Origin: Agaricus subrufescens
Taxonomy: Eukaryota; Basidiomycota; Agaricomycetes; Agaricales; Agaricaceae
Assembly (NCBI GenBank): GCA_029945375.1
Contig: CM057061.1
Coordinates: 3,162,001-3,226,000, forward strand
Direction of reading: 5' to 3'
DNA: 64,000 bases
The position numbers were made by a program, and so were the translations under genes. Each line of letters opens with the position of its first letter. Within the stretch, counting starts at the first letter, position 1. Positions 23,240-34,402 of this stretch are shown here, piece after piece. Below the pieces are notes generated by a model. That model worked only from the letters and a program-made list of their open reading frames with translations. It had not been told where the DNA came from and did not search any database.

Positions 23240-24660
23240 TTAGATTAACGAAGTATAGAAACTAAACACCGCATCTGTACCTAGGGTCGTGTGGAATTTT
23301 GAGTGACCATATGCACTCGGAGCCACCCTGCCTGGGTAGGAAACGAGCTCGAAGAGAAGACAGGAAGAAAACGTGCGGGTTACAGGCCAGACCATGCGAA
23401 GGTTGAGCACGACCTTTGCCTTTGCTATTGTTTCTTGATTGAGCACCGCAGAAGAGAGGCGATTGGCGACCGGAAGGGGACGGGCTACCCAAGAGTCCGG
23501 TTGGGAGGGAGAAAGTGTGAGGGAAGATTCGGAGGAACCAGCGGGAGAGGAATTCGCAGAAGTCGGGGAAGATGAAGGGGGAGAGCTACTATGAAAGTTG
23601 CCGGAGAAAGCTCTACTGGGAGATGAAAGGGCGTCCAATATACGTGGTAATAGCGTCTTGAATGGGTTAGATGGCTGAGGCATATTTGGCATTGAGATAG
23701 ATTCGGTTGGATGATTGAGGCTCAGGAAGGATGAGGCGCTTAGTCCAGAGCCTGTGTCGTAGGTGTGGAACCTCTGATGAGACCACGTAGCATGGGAGTT
23801 GAGGCCAAATGACATGGATCGTTGGTGAGAGCGCGGATAACCGCTGGGGATACGGAATACGGGTAAAACGTTGCCTTCGAGTTCGTCCGCATCAATGATA
23901 GAGTAGTCCGCTGTAGGCGTTGGAGAGGACTGGCGTGGAGGAGGCCAGTTGTCCCCTCCATTGTCATCTGGGCCGTAGGGTGACGGCGCCTGCGCAATAT
24001 CTGTGGTTGTGAGAAACGGTGACCCAAGGGCGCTGCTCAGGAGATATGAGAAACGAGGGTTGATAGGATAGTCCTGCAGTCCCTGGGAGCCAGCTGGCAA
24101 AGAGTGGCCGGGCATTTGTGTCTGTATTGTGAGAGCGGACCCTGAGGGCCGACGCTGATGCTGTGATGGTATGGCACACGATGGTGGCGCAGAGAGTGTT
24201 GAAGAAGAGGTTGTAGGTGGCCTGGGTCTGGGCGGCAGTGGGGGTAAGGAAAAGGGGGAATCTGGGTGGCCCGGAGATGTGGGCTGGGCAGGGAGCAGGA
24301 GGCGGAGGCTAAGTACTCCTCGCAAGATATGACGGCGTTCAAGATGGCCCCGTGACTCTCCGCTGCAAATACCCGCAGCATCAGCATATTAATGTTATAC
24401 ACAAGTATGGGCTCACCGTTTAGTCTTCACTTTGTTGTAGTAATCCCGAGCAGTCTCCGACTCCTTCTCGCTTTATCAGCCTCTTTCTCCGTCATAGCTA
24501 TGACATTGTCCAGCCTCCACGTAGATGCTAGCTTTGGGAAGACCAGAAGAGTGGGGGGGGTAAGGTGGAGATGTTGGTGATAGAGAAGAAAGAGGGACTG
24601 CACGGATCGTCGCAAGTTAGGATGTGACAGCGTGACTGTAGTCTCATCTGGGCACGCCAA
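23240..24660 (-). CDS. Ser/Pro-rich hypothetical protein
   Basis: I do not recognise the family. One long frame of about 300 codons is rich in Ser and Pro (for example SSSPPSSSPTSANSSPAGSS near 23560) and would be largely disordered. An upstream exon at 24427–24660 is likely, because a 50-base intron with good splice signals (GTGAGCCC…TTTGCAG, about 24416–24366) separates it. The 3' end is uncertain: after about 23400 the frame loses its Ser/Pro character, and an intron probably leads to further sequence down to about 22985. It starts back-to-back with Dap1. Confidence 0.45.
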
Positions 24661-25178
24661 TAAACACCGCCCTCTTTCTCTACATCCTCTACTCTGTCCA
24701 GCGCATCATCTTCCCCAAGACCTCGCCCCCGCGCCCCGTCCCCAACGAGTTCAAGGCCGGCTACTCATGGATGCCCAAGTCGCACCCCCCCTCGGTCCTC
24801 TTCAAGGTCTACACCCCCAAGACGCTCGAGCCTTTCAACGGAACGAATGGTGAACGGATCCTGCTCGCCATTGATGGCACGGTGTACGATGTGACGAGTG
24901 GCAGGAATTTCTATGGCCCTGGTGAGTGCACTGACCGCAACACCTATATATACATATGCATATCTGCGCAGATGGCATGTATGGCAACTTTGCCGGAAGA
25001 GATGCCTCGAGGGGCATGGCCAAGCAGAGCTTTGATCCCGGTGAGCAGCGACGAGGCCGTGTGGTGACGGCTTGCTGAACAGAGGCATATCTCGCAGAGG
25101 TACTGACGCCGGTAGACCAACCGCTCGACAAGCTCGACGACCTCAAACCAGACGAAGTGTATGTTCTCTCTTTTGTCT
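24650..25178 (+). pseudogene. dap1: Dap1/MAPR cytochrome b5-like protein, 3' truncated
   Basis: Membrane-associated haem-binding protein of the MAPR family; yeast Dap1 supports sterol synthesis and damage resistance through P450 enzymes. Visible parts: a hydrophobic N-terminal segment (LFLYILYSVQRIIFP near 24670), the b5-like core (TLEPFNGTNGERILLAIDG, YDVTSGRNFYGPG), an intron 24921–24970, DGMYGNFAGRDASRGMAKQ (about 24971), an intron 25040–25098, then LTPVDQPLDKLDDLKPDEV (about 25105). No in-frame ATG precedes the first exon, so a small upstream exon is needed or lost. The last exon of the family, after DEV, is missing: the reading stops at 25178 where the oppositely oriented EGF-like gene begins. 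Confidence 0.8.
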
Positions 25179-26213
25179 AAATTGCCAGCTTCGCCACACA
25201 AGAAACAGCCAGTAACACAACTACATTTGATCTTGTCACACGAATATGTAGTTGTGTTTGTATCATAGCCGGTCTGTTTCTGCAAAGAACATCCCTGCAA
25301 CGCACAATAGAAAGACTTGACTTCTGCAGTCCAGAATTGGAATGAACAAGTTGACTCTTGATGGTCGCAGCTGAAGGTCACTTGGGGGGGTCGGTCTGGG
25401 AGCATATCAAGGATCTTTCGGTCTGAATGAAAACATTAGGCAAGAAGATGCATGGGGTGCGACCAACGTACTGGTCACATTGCACATTTGATGATTACTG
25501 AAAACCGTTTCCCCGCCTGTGTAACAAGTCATGTTCCCGTCGTTGGCGTTATCGAGTAACGACGAGACCTCAGGAATGGGAAAGCCTACGCAGGCGTCAT
25601 CATTCTTGCACACTGATGTCAAGAATTAATTGACGGGTAATGAATCATTTGGACGACACACCATTGCAATTCACACCTCCCCAGCCGTCTTTGCACTGGC
25701 ACGATTCTCCTTCTTTCCTCGGTCTCCGGTGGGCACCATCTGACAGGGAATCGCACTCTGGCACTTGTATGAGATACATAGTTGAACGCAAGCAGGACAA
25801 GCGTATGAGGCGTGAGACAGTCGATGCCAGACCAGCGGGGGGGCATTCGCACTGGCCATTGAACTTGTTGCAGCTTCCATATTGGCCACAGCTAAAGGCT
25901 GGAAGCATGCAGTTGAAACACGGTGGACACTTCTCTGATGACGTAGCTGGTTCAGCGCATGATCAGGCCATGGCAGGCTGAGATACTCACCGGGCACAAG
26001 CTCATAGTCCGGCAACAACACCTACAGGGATAGTCATGAAGGGTCAGGCATCAGACTCCGCAGCCACTCACAGGTAGAAGTGAGGTGCCATTGTCGGGCT
26101 GGCGATAACCGCCAGATTTCGTTCCGCTGCGCCGCGACACTAGGCGGCGAGAGCGCGAGCAGCAGCAGGGGCCAAAGCAGAGCCCCCCGCGGGTTTGGCT
26201 TGAGAAAGAACAT
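25179..26213 (-). pseudogene. secreted EGF-like domain protein, broken and 3' truncated
   Basis: A conserved basidiomycete secreted protein of unknown function. Start ATG at 26211–26213 followed by a clear signal peptide (LLWPLLLLALSPPSVAA). Then LLPDYELVPG (about 26015), an intron, [20 protein letters not shown] (about 25900), an EGF-like module (CECPP…WSGIDC and [12 protein letters not shown]), DDACVGFPIPEVSS (about 25600), TVFSNHQMCNVT (about 25500), and FSCDHQESTCSFQFWTAEV (about 25370). Damage: one-base shifts near 26105 (before DNGTSLLP) and in a C-run near 25830, and a changed donor site after CLTP. The reading ends at CGEAGNL near 25185. Known relatives continue much further, so the 3' end is deleted. 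Confidence 0.7.
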
Positions 26214-26320
26214 GGTCGCGATGAGGAGGAAATGCCGACGGACCAGATCCATGGGCTGCGTGACCCAGGTGGACGCCAAGCGCGGGTCGGGCGGCGCACA
26301 CACGGACAAACAACGAGCCA

Positions 26321-28053
26321 TGTTCTCCCCCTTCGATTGCGCGTTCTTCGCGTTTGGCTGGGCCTATGTACTGCTAGCACCGTACACAAAGGTCGAGGAA
26401 AGCTTCAATATACAGGCCGTCCATGATTTTCTCTCCTACGGCCTCTTTCGGACAGACTGAGCAATGTGAGCCCAACCCACGTGCTGGAGTCCCCGGCCAA
26501 TGCTCACAGAAACAGTTTGACCATTTCACTTTTGCGGGCGCCGTTCCCCGAACTTTCCTCGGAAGTGCCACGCTTGCCATCCTCACAGGCCCTTTTCTCA
26601 ATGTAGCCGCTTATCTCAACTTGATATCGTCCAAGGCCGACCTCCAGATCATCGGTTCGTTCTCGTTGATTCTGCACCAGTCCGTCTATTGACCAGGACG
26701 TCTAGCTCGGCTCGTTCTTGCGACCTGCAATGCTATGTCACTGGTTCTTATCCGCAAAGCCGTGTTGAATCGCTTTGGATCAGGAACAGCTTTATGCTTC
26801 ACTTTACTCACATGCAGCCAGTTCCATCTCCTTTTTTGGATGGGTAGGACACTGCCGAACATGTTTGCGATGCCCCTGGGTATGCCTGCGCTTCCATCCC
26901 TGGAACACTTGTCCACTCTGACATAGATTTGTATTCGGCATCACACAGTCAATCTAGCCTTCGCTTATGCCTCTATGTACAACAGCAGTCGTTATTCAAT
27001 CTGACTTTCCGAGAAATCTTGGAGATTAGCTTTCTGGTGCCTCGCCATCTCGACCGTTATCTTCCGTGTGGAGCTAGTCCTTCTCTGGGCGCCTTTCCTG
27101 CTTCAGGCATTAATCCAGGGACATATCTCATTTTATACTGTCGTCGCCACGAACCTTGTGGCTGGCACCACGGCTGCAGGTAAGTCCGTGATCCCGCGGT
27201 CGTAAAGATGACTGAGCCGACGTATCTAGTGGTGTCATTTGCTTTCGATTCCTTCTTTTGGAAGAAAAATGTTTTACCTGAACTCACGTCGTTCATATTC
27301 AACGTTGCACAAGGTCAAAGTGCTCAATGGGGGGTGAGCGGCACGAGCATTGAATTGTATGGCTACCCCCGCTGACTCTGGGACAGGTTTCTCCCTTCAT
27401 GGACTATTTTGTGGTTCATCTCCCCAAATTGCTTATGACCGGCCTTCCTCTGGCATGTATCGGCTTGCTCGTAGATTCACGAATCTTTCCGATTCTCCTT
27501 CCATTTGTCATATACGTCGCGCTGATCAGCAACTTGGGGCACAAGGAATGGCGTTTCATCATCTACACCGTTCCCGCCTTCAACGTCGCCACCTCTTCCG
27601 GTCTAAGATACTTGTATGTCGCTGTTCCTCAAATTTCATTTGATCGTTTCCGGCTAACATCTCTTTTTCAGTTTAACAAGACGCAAGCCGACCATTCTTG
27701 GCCAAATTTCTTTTACAGCCGCTCTCGGCCTTCTGGCCGCGAACCTCGGGCTGACTACCCTTCTGGTCCATATCTCCATGAACAATTACCCTGGTGGTGA
27801 GGCCATCGCCGCTTTCCACCAACTTGTTCCCACTACAACATTGCGTAAGTGAACACTAATACTCTTATTCTTGAGATCTTTTCTCACTCAGTCTTATCGC
27901 TTAGCACCACCTCATGTACACATCTGTAACCTTGCTGCTCAGTCAGGGGCTTCCCTTTTCCAGCATCTCCACTCCCCGCCCTACCATTCCACTTTATACT
28001 TGTGGCCTATCGGGCTGACAGCCATTCAGAGACAACATGAAAGGTTGCCTTGA
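26321..28053 (+). pseudogene. alg12: ALG12-like dolichyl-P-Man mannosyltransferase, broken
   Basis: ER membrane alpha-1,6-mannosyltransferase that adds the eighth mannose to the dolichol-linked oligosaccharide (GT22 family). Visible: YTKVEESFNIQAVHDFLSYG (about 26385; the acidic luminal motif), FDHFTFAGAVPRTFLGS (about 26520), SKADLQII (about 26630), LLTCSQFHLLFWMGRTLPN (about 26800), FRVELVLLWAPFLLQAL (about 27060), VSFAFDSFFWKKNVLPE (about 27235), SPFMDYFVVHLPKLL (about 27395), SNLGHKEWRFIIYTVPAFN (about 27530). Six or more introns of 45–60 bases. Damage: a one-base shift near 26445 at the end of exon 1 and TGA at 27002–27004. The C-terminal part stops matching after VHICNLAAQSG (about 27940). 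It starts 107 bases from the divergent EGF-like gene. Confidence 0.82.
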
Positions 28054-28653
28054 TGTCGATGGCCGAGACAATCACCAGGATGTATCTGTGGTGTGGACAT
28101 CAATGAGTGTGAGCGAAAAAAATGGAAAACAGGGACCCACACTGCTGCTGCGACGGGACCCTTGACTTGCTCATCTTGTTCCACAGATGCGTGTACAGCG
28201 TCGGCACAGGCTCGAGCATGTGTGTGTTGGGCGGTGGCTCCATCTGCCACTCGTGCTTGGCGCAACACCAGAGCTGGTCGACGGAGTTTATGGGGATGGT
28301 GTGCATGCAGATCTGTGTTCTGTTGTACGATTTCGTTGTCTTCCACTGCCGCGAGCCGGAGAGAATGGCGAGGGCCTTGGGGACGAGGGCGTCGTTGGCG
28401 GGGAGATCTGTGAGGGTCACATATGTGCATCCAGCATGCATGCACTATGGAGGAGAGAGGTATACTCGAGAGTTTGTATGGCTGGAGAGAGAGTGCGGCG
28501 AGTGGCTGCAGCCTCAAGCAGTGTCCGTGCGAGCGTCGAGGCCACTGCTGCTGGTCGATGGCAGAGTCGGACTGCGAGCTCAGCGACGAGGTCGCGAGAG
28601 CGGGTGGCACCGAGCAGTCAACTCTCTCCTTCTGATTGCCCACAGTACTCGCC
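28054..28653. other. gap between ALG12 and SLD5 remnants
   Basis: Long frames exist on both strands here but overlap one another and resemble nothing I know. A minus-strand frame at 28100–28441 (YVTLTDLPANDALVPKALAI) has the most protein-like composition and could be an exon of a further gene. I cannot assign it. Confidence 0.3.
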
Positions 28654-29194
28654 ATGCCCACCGACATCCACCTCCTCACCTGGCACTGGGCCAACGAGCA
28701 ACATGCCCCTGACATCCTCCCCACCTAACACCACCTCCTCGCTGCCATCCTCGACCACCTCCGCAGGCAAGTCCACCCGCCCCACACAGCCCTCTTGCCT
28801 CATCAATCACACACAGACAGTCCAACGCCGTCCAGCTCCTCAGGGGCGACCCCCTCTCCGACGACAAGCACCTCAGGATCACCCTCGTCCAGCTCAACAT
28901 TGAGCGCGTCAAGTTTATTGTCCGCTCCTACCTCCGCATGTGGCTCTACAAAGTGTGTGCCTTTCATGACAATTTTGATGGTGCCTAAATGCTGGTTTGT
29001 AGATAGAGAAATATGCGCGCTATATCACATCCAATGCCAATGTCCAGACGCGCCTCACTGCCACGGAGCGCGAGCATGCTAGTTGCCATGCTGACCTCAC
29101 CGACAGACATTTTAACTACAGTGTTCTCCAGAGGCTGCCTAAGACTCAGCAGCACCTCGACAATGAGACGCCGTACTACGAGGGTCAAGTTTGA
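28654..29194 (+). pseudogene. sld5: SLD5-like GINS subunit, broken
   Basis: GINS complex subunit of the replicative CMG helicase. Start ATG at 28654. The N-terminal exon reads HLLTWHWANEQHAPDIL, then TAA at 28726–28728 where relatives read through, then LLAAILDHLRRQ. After an intron (about 28768–28813) comes LVQLNIERVKFIVRSYLR (about 28880), a strongly conserved SLD5 block, a second intron (about 28951–29000), and IEKYARYITSNANVQTRLT (about 29005) with DRHFNYSVLQRLP (about 29105). The C-terminal domain beyond about 29190 is missing. With one stop and loss of the C-terminal domain this copy cannot make a full subunit. Confidence 0.8.
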
Positions 29195-29885
29195 GATGAA
29201 GGATATTGAAGTGAAGGGAACTTCATTGTACAGGACCCAATGCGTGCCTGTCCTGGGAAGAATTTGGCAAAGACAAGGTTAACCAGGATATGCGTACCAT
29301 GGAGCTAGATGAGGGTCTGAACAGGAGGCAAATTGAGATTGGCATCGCCGTCGATAGCTTAGTGTAATTCATGTTTGAAATTATGGCTGCTGTGGTATGT
29401 TCCCTCTCTGATTGTTGAAATCAATATTCTAATCGAGTCAGGTAGAACGAAACTTCTATTGTAACACTGAACACATGCTATGGGATACATTCAAATGGGT
29501 ACGTTGCTGTCAACTTGATACACTAGTACTAAGCATAATGCCAAGTCCGCATAGCCCACGCTTCTCATTGCCACCGATTTTATAGTCATCTTAGGTCATT
29601 CTTTGATGGCGCTGTGAATTTCTCCAATCCCCTACATCTGTCTGGCCTAAGACTGTTCCCTGTGGTCCCAGTAAGACGGTGCAGTGGGCGCTTTGGATGA
29701 TCCTCGTGTTTTATAGTCAAAATGTGAGATTATGCTTTGGCACAATATGTGGGGGTGTGTTATTGACGTATGTTTACTAGTCAAATTTGTTTGGCGTAGC
29801 TGTGCTGGGCTCTCGTAAAAGGTCACAAGGTGTTCAATTATTTGCCACGTCTTCTCCGCTCCAACTCGTTTCATCAATAGCCCAC
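29195..29885. other. gap after SLD5 remnant
   Basis: No assignable gene. A short frame at about 29230–29368 ends in TAA but matches nothing I know. The remainder is probably the upstream region of the next gene. Confidence 0.35.
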
Positions 29886-32799
29886 ATGGAAGGAAAGGGT
29901 AATGTGCCAGAGTCTAACAATAGCACTCCACGTCCAGGATTGCAAACCCGCTCCAGCAACAAGACCAAACGTGTCGGCCTTGTTGATGCTCCTAAGAAGC
30001 AAAGGACCCCTGTCCAGAAAAAAGCAGACAAAAAAAAGGCTCGAATGGACAAGATAGCAGTCAAGAAGTATACCAAGGAGACTATACGCAAGATCAAGGC
30101 AGAGGCCCGGAGGAGGGCAGAAGAACAGGAGCATCACATCACTCCTCCACCAAAGCTTATTCGAAACAAGGTTAAGAAGCTCTGTCATAATGTATATACC
30201 ATTGAGCTAAGTCCTTTAAAGCAGGTTTTGAATCATGATAACAAAGTCCGGCCTGAAGAAGACCAGGATTCAGAGGATTATGAAGGATCCGAACCGCCTT
30301 CTCCCCTCGATAGAACTATTCGGCAAAAAAGCAAAGGGCTAAGGAGCATCCGAGAAGTGATAGAAACTGTCAGGTCAGCTGATGAAAACGACAAGGAAGA
30401 TGGTGATCGGGATGAGAATGGTGATCGAGACGGTGATCGAGATGGTGATCGAGATGATGATGCGGAAGTAAGTGAACAATCAATTAGAATAGGCTTGACT
30501 AAAAAGGTGTTTTTTCTAGCGTCAATCGGCAATTGGGAACAATAAGCCTGAATCGTCAAGGGGAAAAAGTTCAAAAAATTGCCATGTAAGTCATAGATAT
30601 CTGATTCAGTATTTCATCTATACTGAGCTCCATATCCAAGCCTGACAGTGGAGAAGATTTCGAATTTGAAGTAGTGGATAATAAAGTATATTCAGATGAT
30701 ACTGATGGTGAGCATGCCCCAGTTCGGGAACGGACCCAGGTTCAAGAGCGTGCCCTGGTTGCCCAGGTTCAAGAGCGCACCCAGGTTCAAGAACGCAATA
30801 GGATAAAGAAGGTCCAGCCGAAGTATAAGCAGCCGAAACGGCAGAATTTGCCATCAGAACTGTCTGATGACAGTTCTGATGAGGGTCGTAGTCACCACCA
30901 GTTTGTTCCTCTTAACCACCATGACCTCGTTTCTGACCAACTTCCTCTCCACTCTTGATCCCCAAACTCTTCTCCACTTTGCATTTCATGCTGCTCTCAT
31001 TAGGACCAAGGGAAAATCAGGTGCTGACCGGTATCCACGTGCTAGGGCCAGGGACGCTGTAACTGGTCACAAGTCAAGGTGCCCAAACACCAGCAGAGTA
31101 ACACCAAAGTATAGGCAGACAGAGACCGATGATGAGCTCCAGGATGGTGGAATATCTGAGTGTGATGAGCTTAATGGGCGGGAACAAGATGAGGCCTGCA
31201 ACAGCCTGATGAAGAATGGGCGGCAAGCTCATAGCGAGGTTTGTTTTAACCTCTGACACCATTCATTTTGATTCATTCCTCCATACAAGAACATTGTTGC
31301 GGTGAAAGAGACTCAAAGAAAGTCAAAGGGACAATCTTCTGACGATCATCGATTCAAGACAGAAGACCTCCCTTCTATTATTGTGCAGCTATGGAAGACG
31401 AAATGGCTCCCTCAGTTGTATGCCTGGTATGGTACAGAGCAGAACCCTTGGAAGGTAGAACCAGCCAACCTTGTGCGCTGCCTCAATGCAATTGTGGACC
31501 AGTATGCAACCTTGGAGTGTAAGCTTCCTGAGGAGATCCTGAAGGCTATGGAAATGCCATTATATCAAGTGGTGCGTATGTCCTTGATTGTAAGAGCACC
31601 TAATACATTTGTTTCAGGCTACTTATCGGCTAGCCAATGGATGGCAAACTATTTTTGGTTCCGCTGCTATCTGGGCACTTATCAACTACTTCGAAGATAA
31701 CTTAGAACAATTCGGTGAATCAGACTCTAAGCGTCAAGGTTACGCTCAATATCTCCTGAAGGATCTCCGTTTCATTTATGGACTCACAGATAGTTCTGAC
31801 CCCAAAGTAAGTGACGTTTATTCATAGCATTACTAGCTAACTGTCTTATAGAAGTGGATTGGAAGATTCCGTGGTCAACTTGTGTCCACTACGTTAGCCA
31901 GCCATATAGAGAAGATCAGCGGTTCAGCTTACTTAAGAAGATTTCCCTTCAAAGAGGATTTCCGCCTTCCAACTGCTGCAATTGCAATGGCTGCTGCTTC
32001 AGTAAGATTTTGTCATCATCTCTCTCTAAATCTAATATGCTACTAGAGTGAACGCGCTCTCAAACTCTTCGCTGATGGTGTTATCACTGTCAAATCTATC
32101 CGTGATGCTCAGCACCGCAAGTCAAAGGTTATTACCTTTCGCTTTGAGAAGGGAAGGAAGGGCATAGAAACAGCATTGTATGCTTCTTTTAACAAGATAT
32201 CATGGGGGAAAGCCACTGCATCTTATGCTGCTTCGGCAAGTATGCTTACCCTTGAACAATTTAACAAAGTGTTCCAGGATGCTATCAGCTACTCTAGCCG
32301 GAAGGAGAATCAAAATGGTGACCCAGATATTGACTACTTTGAGAATCCTGACGCTCTCCAAGATGATCCCCGTGCTATGCTGACAGAGGATAATGATGGA
32401 ACTAACACAGTTGCTGTTACTCCGGCTCGTACATGGTCTGCTATCCCCTCTGCAGTTCTGAATTTGAAGGACATACCTGCTGCATCAACCAGTAACCGTG
32501 GCCGTTCCCATTCCCGCTCACCTCTTCGCAACCAGTCATCCTCTTATCACAAGCATGGTTGTTCTCTATCTCCTGAATGCTCTCGCTCTCGCTCTCCACA
32601 CCAACGTAAATGTCGTACCCGTAACACGTCTAACCAAAGTAATAACAAGCGTGGCCGATCTCCCTCTCCCCGTCGTAAATGTCGCCCCTCTCCTTCCCAT
32701 CAAGGCCACCGTAATCACTCTTCTTCACCTCCTTATCGGAGGCGGCGTGTGGCAGATGAGCCTGCCCATCATCAAAGGTCTTCCAAGCATCGTACTTAA
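29886..32799 (+). CDS. multi-exon protein with Arg/Ser-rich tail, intact
   Basis: About eight exons join without any stop. Start ATG at 29886 (MEGKGNVPESNN); exon 1 ends at 30467, exon 2 is 30520–30585, exon 3 begins at 30641. The N-terminus is Lys-rich and basic (KKADKKKARMDKIAVKK), followed by an acidic stretch with DGDRDGDRD repeats and a short repeat of VQERTQ (about 30730–30800). The central folded part contains IIVQLWKTKWLPQLYAWYG (about 31380), YRLANGWQTIFGSAA (about 31620), LLKDLRFIYG, RFPFKEDFRLPTAAIAMAA (about 31940) and SERALKLFADGVITVKS (about 32050). The C-terminus has many Arg-Ser pairs (RGRSHSRSPLRNQ, GRSPSPRRK). I recall similar central domains as an abundant, transposon-associated family in mushroom genomes. 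Function unknown; basic and RS segments suggest nuclear, nucleic-acid or splicing-related contacts (inference). Confidence 0.7.
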
Positions 32800-32999
32800 T
32801 CTTGAAATAGTAAGTTGTTTCAGTTGTGTGCTACTTGTTTGTTGACCCTGTCCTACCAGGCACACATCTTATAGTCTTTCTAGTATTGTTTTACCCCCAC
32901 TCATTCTATCATCACGCCCACTAGCTACTGTAATTTCCGATATCTAGTATCTGGCCAGACTGAACTATTTTAATACAGCTTTTGAATTTATGCTTGGCA

Positions 33000-34376
33000 C
33001 ATAGTTGATGAATCTTGACATATACTTCAAGCTTATTGATAATTCCTTGAAGAATATTGACATATAGTGAAAGTGTCCTGGCGTATACTTGAGAAATCTT
33101 AATTCGTACTTCACTAGTTTTTAATTTATACTTGAAGGATCTTGGTTTATGCTTTAACTGTGGTAACCTATACTTGAAGAATCTTAACTTACACTTTAAT
33201 TTATACTTGAGAATCTTAACTTGGACTTCACCAGTCTTTAACTTGTACTTGAAAGATCTTGGCTTACACTTTACCCATGGTAACTTATACTTGAAGAATC
33301 TTAACTTATATTTTAAACATCCTAACTTTTACTTGAGAAATCTTAACTTGTACTTTAGCAATATTTAGCTTCTACTTGAGGAATCTTGACTTATACTTTA
33401 CCAGTCTTTAACTTATACTTGAGGCATCCAAATTTATACTTCACCAGTCTTTCACTTATACTTGAGGAATCTTAACTTATACTTTACTAGTCTTTAACTC
33501 ATACTTGGAGAATCTTAACTTGTACTTTACCAATCTTTAACTTATACTTGAAGAACCTTGACTCATGCTCTACCAGTCTTTAACTTATACTTGAGTAATC
33601 TCAACTTGTACCTTACTGATTCTTAACTTATACTTGAAAAACCTTGACCTATGCTCTACCAGTGGTAACATCTTAACTTATACTTTAATAGTCCTAACTT
33701 ATACTTGAGAAATCTTGACTTATGCTTTACCAGCAGTAACTTATACTTGATGAATTTTCATTTATACTTTACCAATCTTAACTTATGCTTCAATAATCTT
33801 GATATAGACTTGAAGGATCTTAATGTATAATTTAAGAGCCTTGAGGTATATCTTCAATTACACATGATAAGTCTTGATTTCTACTTGATAAGTATTTTCA
33901 AATAAGAGTGAGCGAGATGAAAGTCTAGTCTATACTTTGTACACCTTTGTAACTACTTGGTGAGTTTTGAGTTCATTTTTGTTGAATTTCAGAGTATTTG
34001 CAAACTTTGGGCTTATACTTAATGAGTTTTAGGGTATATTTGATAAGTGTTGAGCTATGTGTTGTGGACCTTGATAGGCACTTGAATTTGTATTTGTATT
34101 TAATGAAGTTTCACAACTGCTTGACAGATCACAATTGACACTTGATTTTGAATTGGTAAAAAATTGGTTATATTGTTGAATGAGTTTTGTTGACTATTGA
34201 TATAACTTGAGAATTTATGTAGAAAGAAATTGACAGCTACTTACAATGAAACTTGAAGATGCTTGAAATTTTCATCTCAAGTAGCTCATCAAGATTAGAC
34301 CCTGACTTGAGCATACTTGAGAAAGAGTACTACTTGAGGGCTACTTGGAGTTATTTCAAGTAGGTCTCAAGTAGTC
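33000..34376. repeat. right subterminal TACTTGA array
   Basis: A degenerate tandem array. From about 33000 to 33830 a unit of roughly 45–50 bases recurs (core TTAACTTATACTTGAGGAATC, then CTTTACCAGTC). From 33830 to 34376 the same words are sparser and end in CAAGTAGTCTCAAGTGG. It mirrors the CAAGTA array at 16360–17095. Short frames inside it are only the repeat translated. Confidence 0.75.
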
Positions 34377-34391
34377 TCAAGTGGATTTTTT

Positions 34392-34402
34392 TTTTGCTGA
34401 TG
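34392..34402 (-). repeat. right terminal inverted repeat of the candidate element
   Basis: TTTTGCTGATG, the reverse complement of the left end at 16346–16356, preceded by a T-run. Confidence 0.5.

Larger units (their letters stand above)
16346..34402. mobile_element. candidate 18-kb Plavaka-type DNA transposon with cargo
   Basis: The 11-mer CATCAGCAAAA at 16346–16356 recurs inverted at 34392–34402. In the first 26 bases from each end, 19 agree. Both ends continue inward into about 0.7–1.4 kb of repeated CAAGTA/CTTGA words in mirror orientation, as expected for subterminal transposase-binding repeats. Between them lie a nearly intact Plavaka transposase, a TET/JBP-like dioxygenase, a block of host-type genes and a multi-exon Arg/Ser-rich gene. 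A TG dinucleotide lies outside each end and could be the target duplication, but two bases is weak evidence. The boundaries and the unity of the element are my inference. Alternatively two elements of the same family with similar ends flank a host segment. Confidence 0.5.

Noticed and set aside
28122..28903. Long plus-strand frames over the ALG12–SLD5 gap
   Set aside because: They overlap each other and a minus-strand frame in GC-richer DNA, are Arg/Ser/Cys-rich, and run through the SLD5 start in other frames. They look like shadows.
29215..29280. A cytochrome P450 haem-like motif (RACPGKNLA)
   Set aside because: Only this short piece fits, with no P450 sequence around it, and it overlaps another frame that is equally open. 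Chance is likely.
33132..33368. A 78-codon frame with repeated NLYLKNLNLYF
   Set aside because: It is only the TACTTGA tandem array translated; no start context or neighbouring exon supports a protein.
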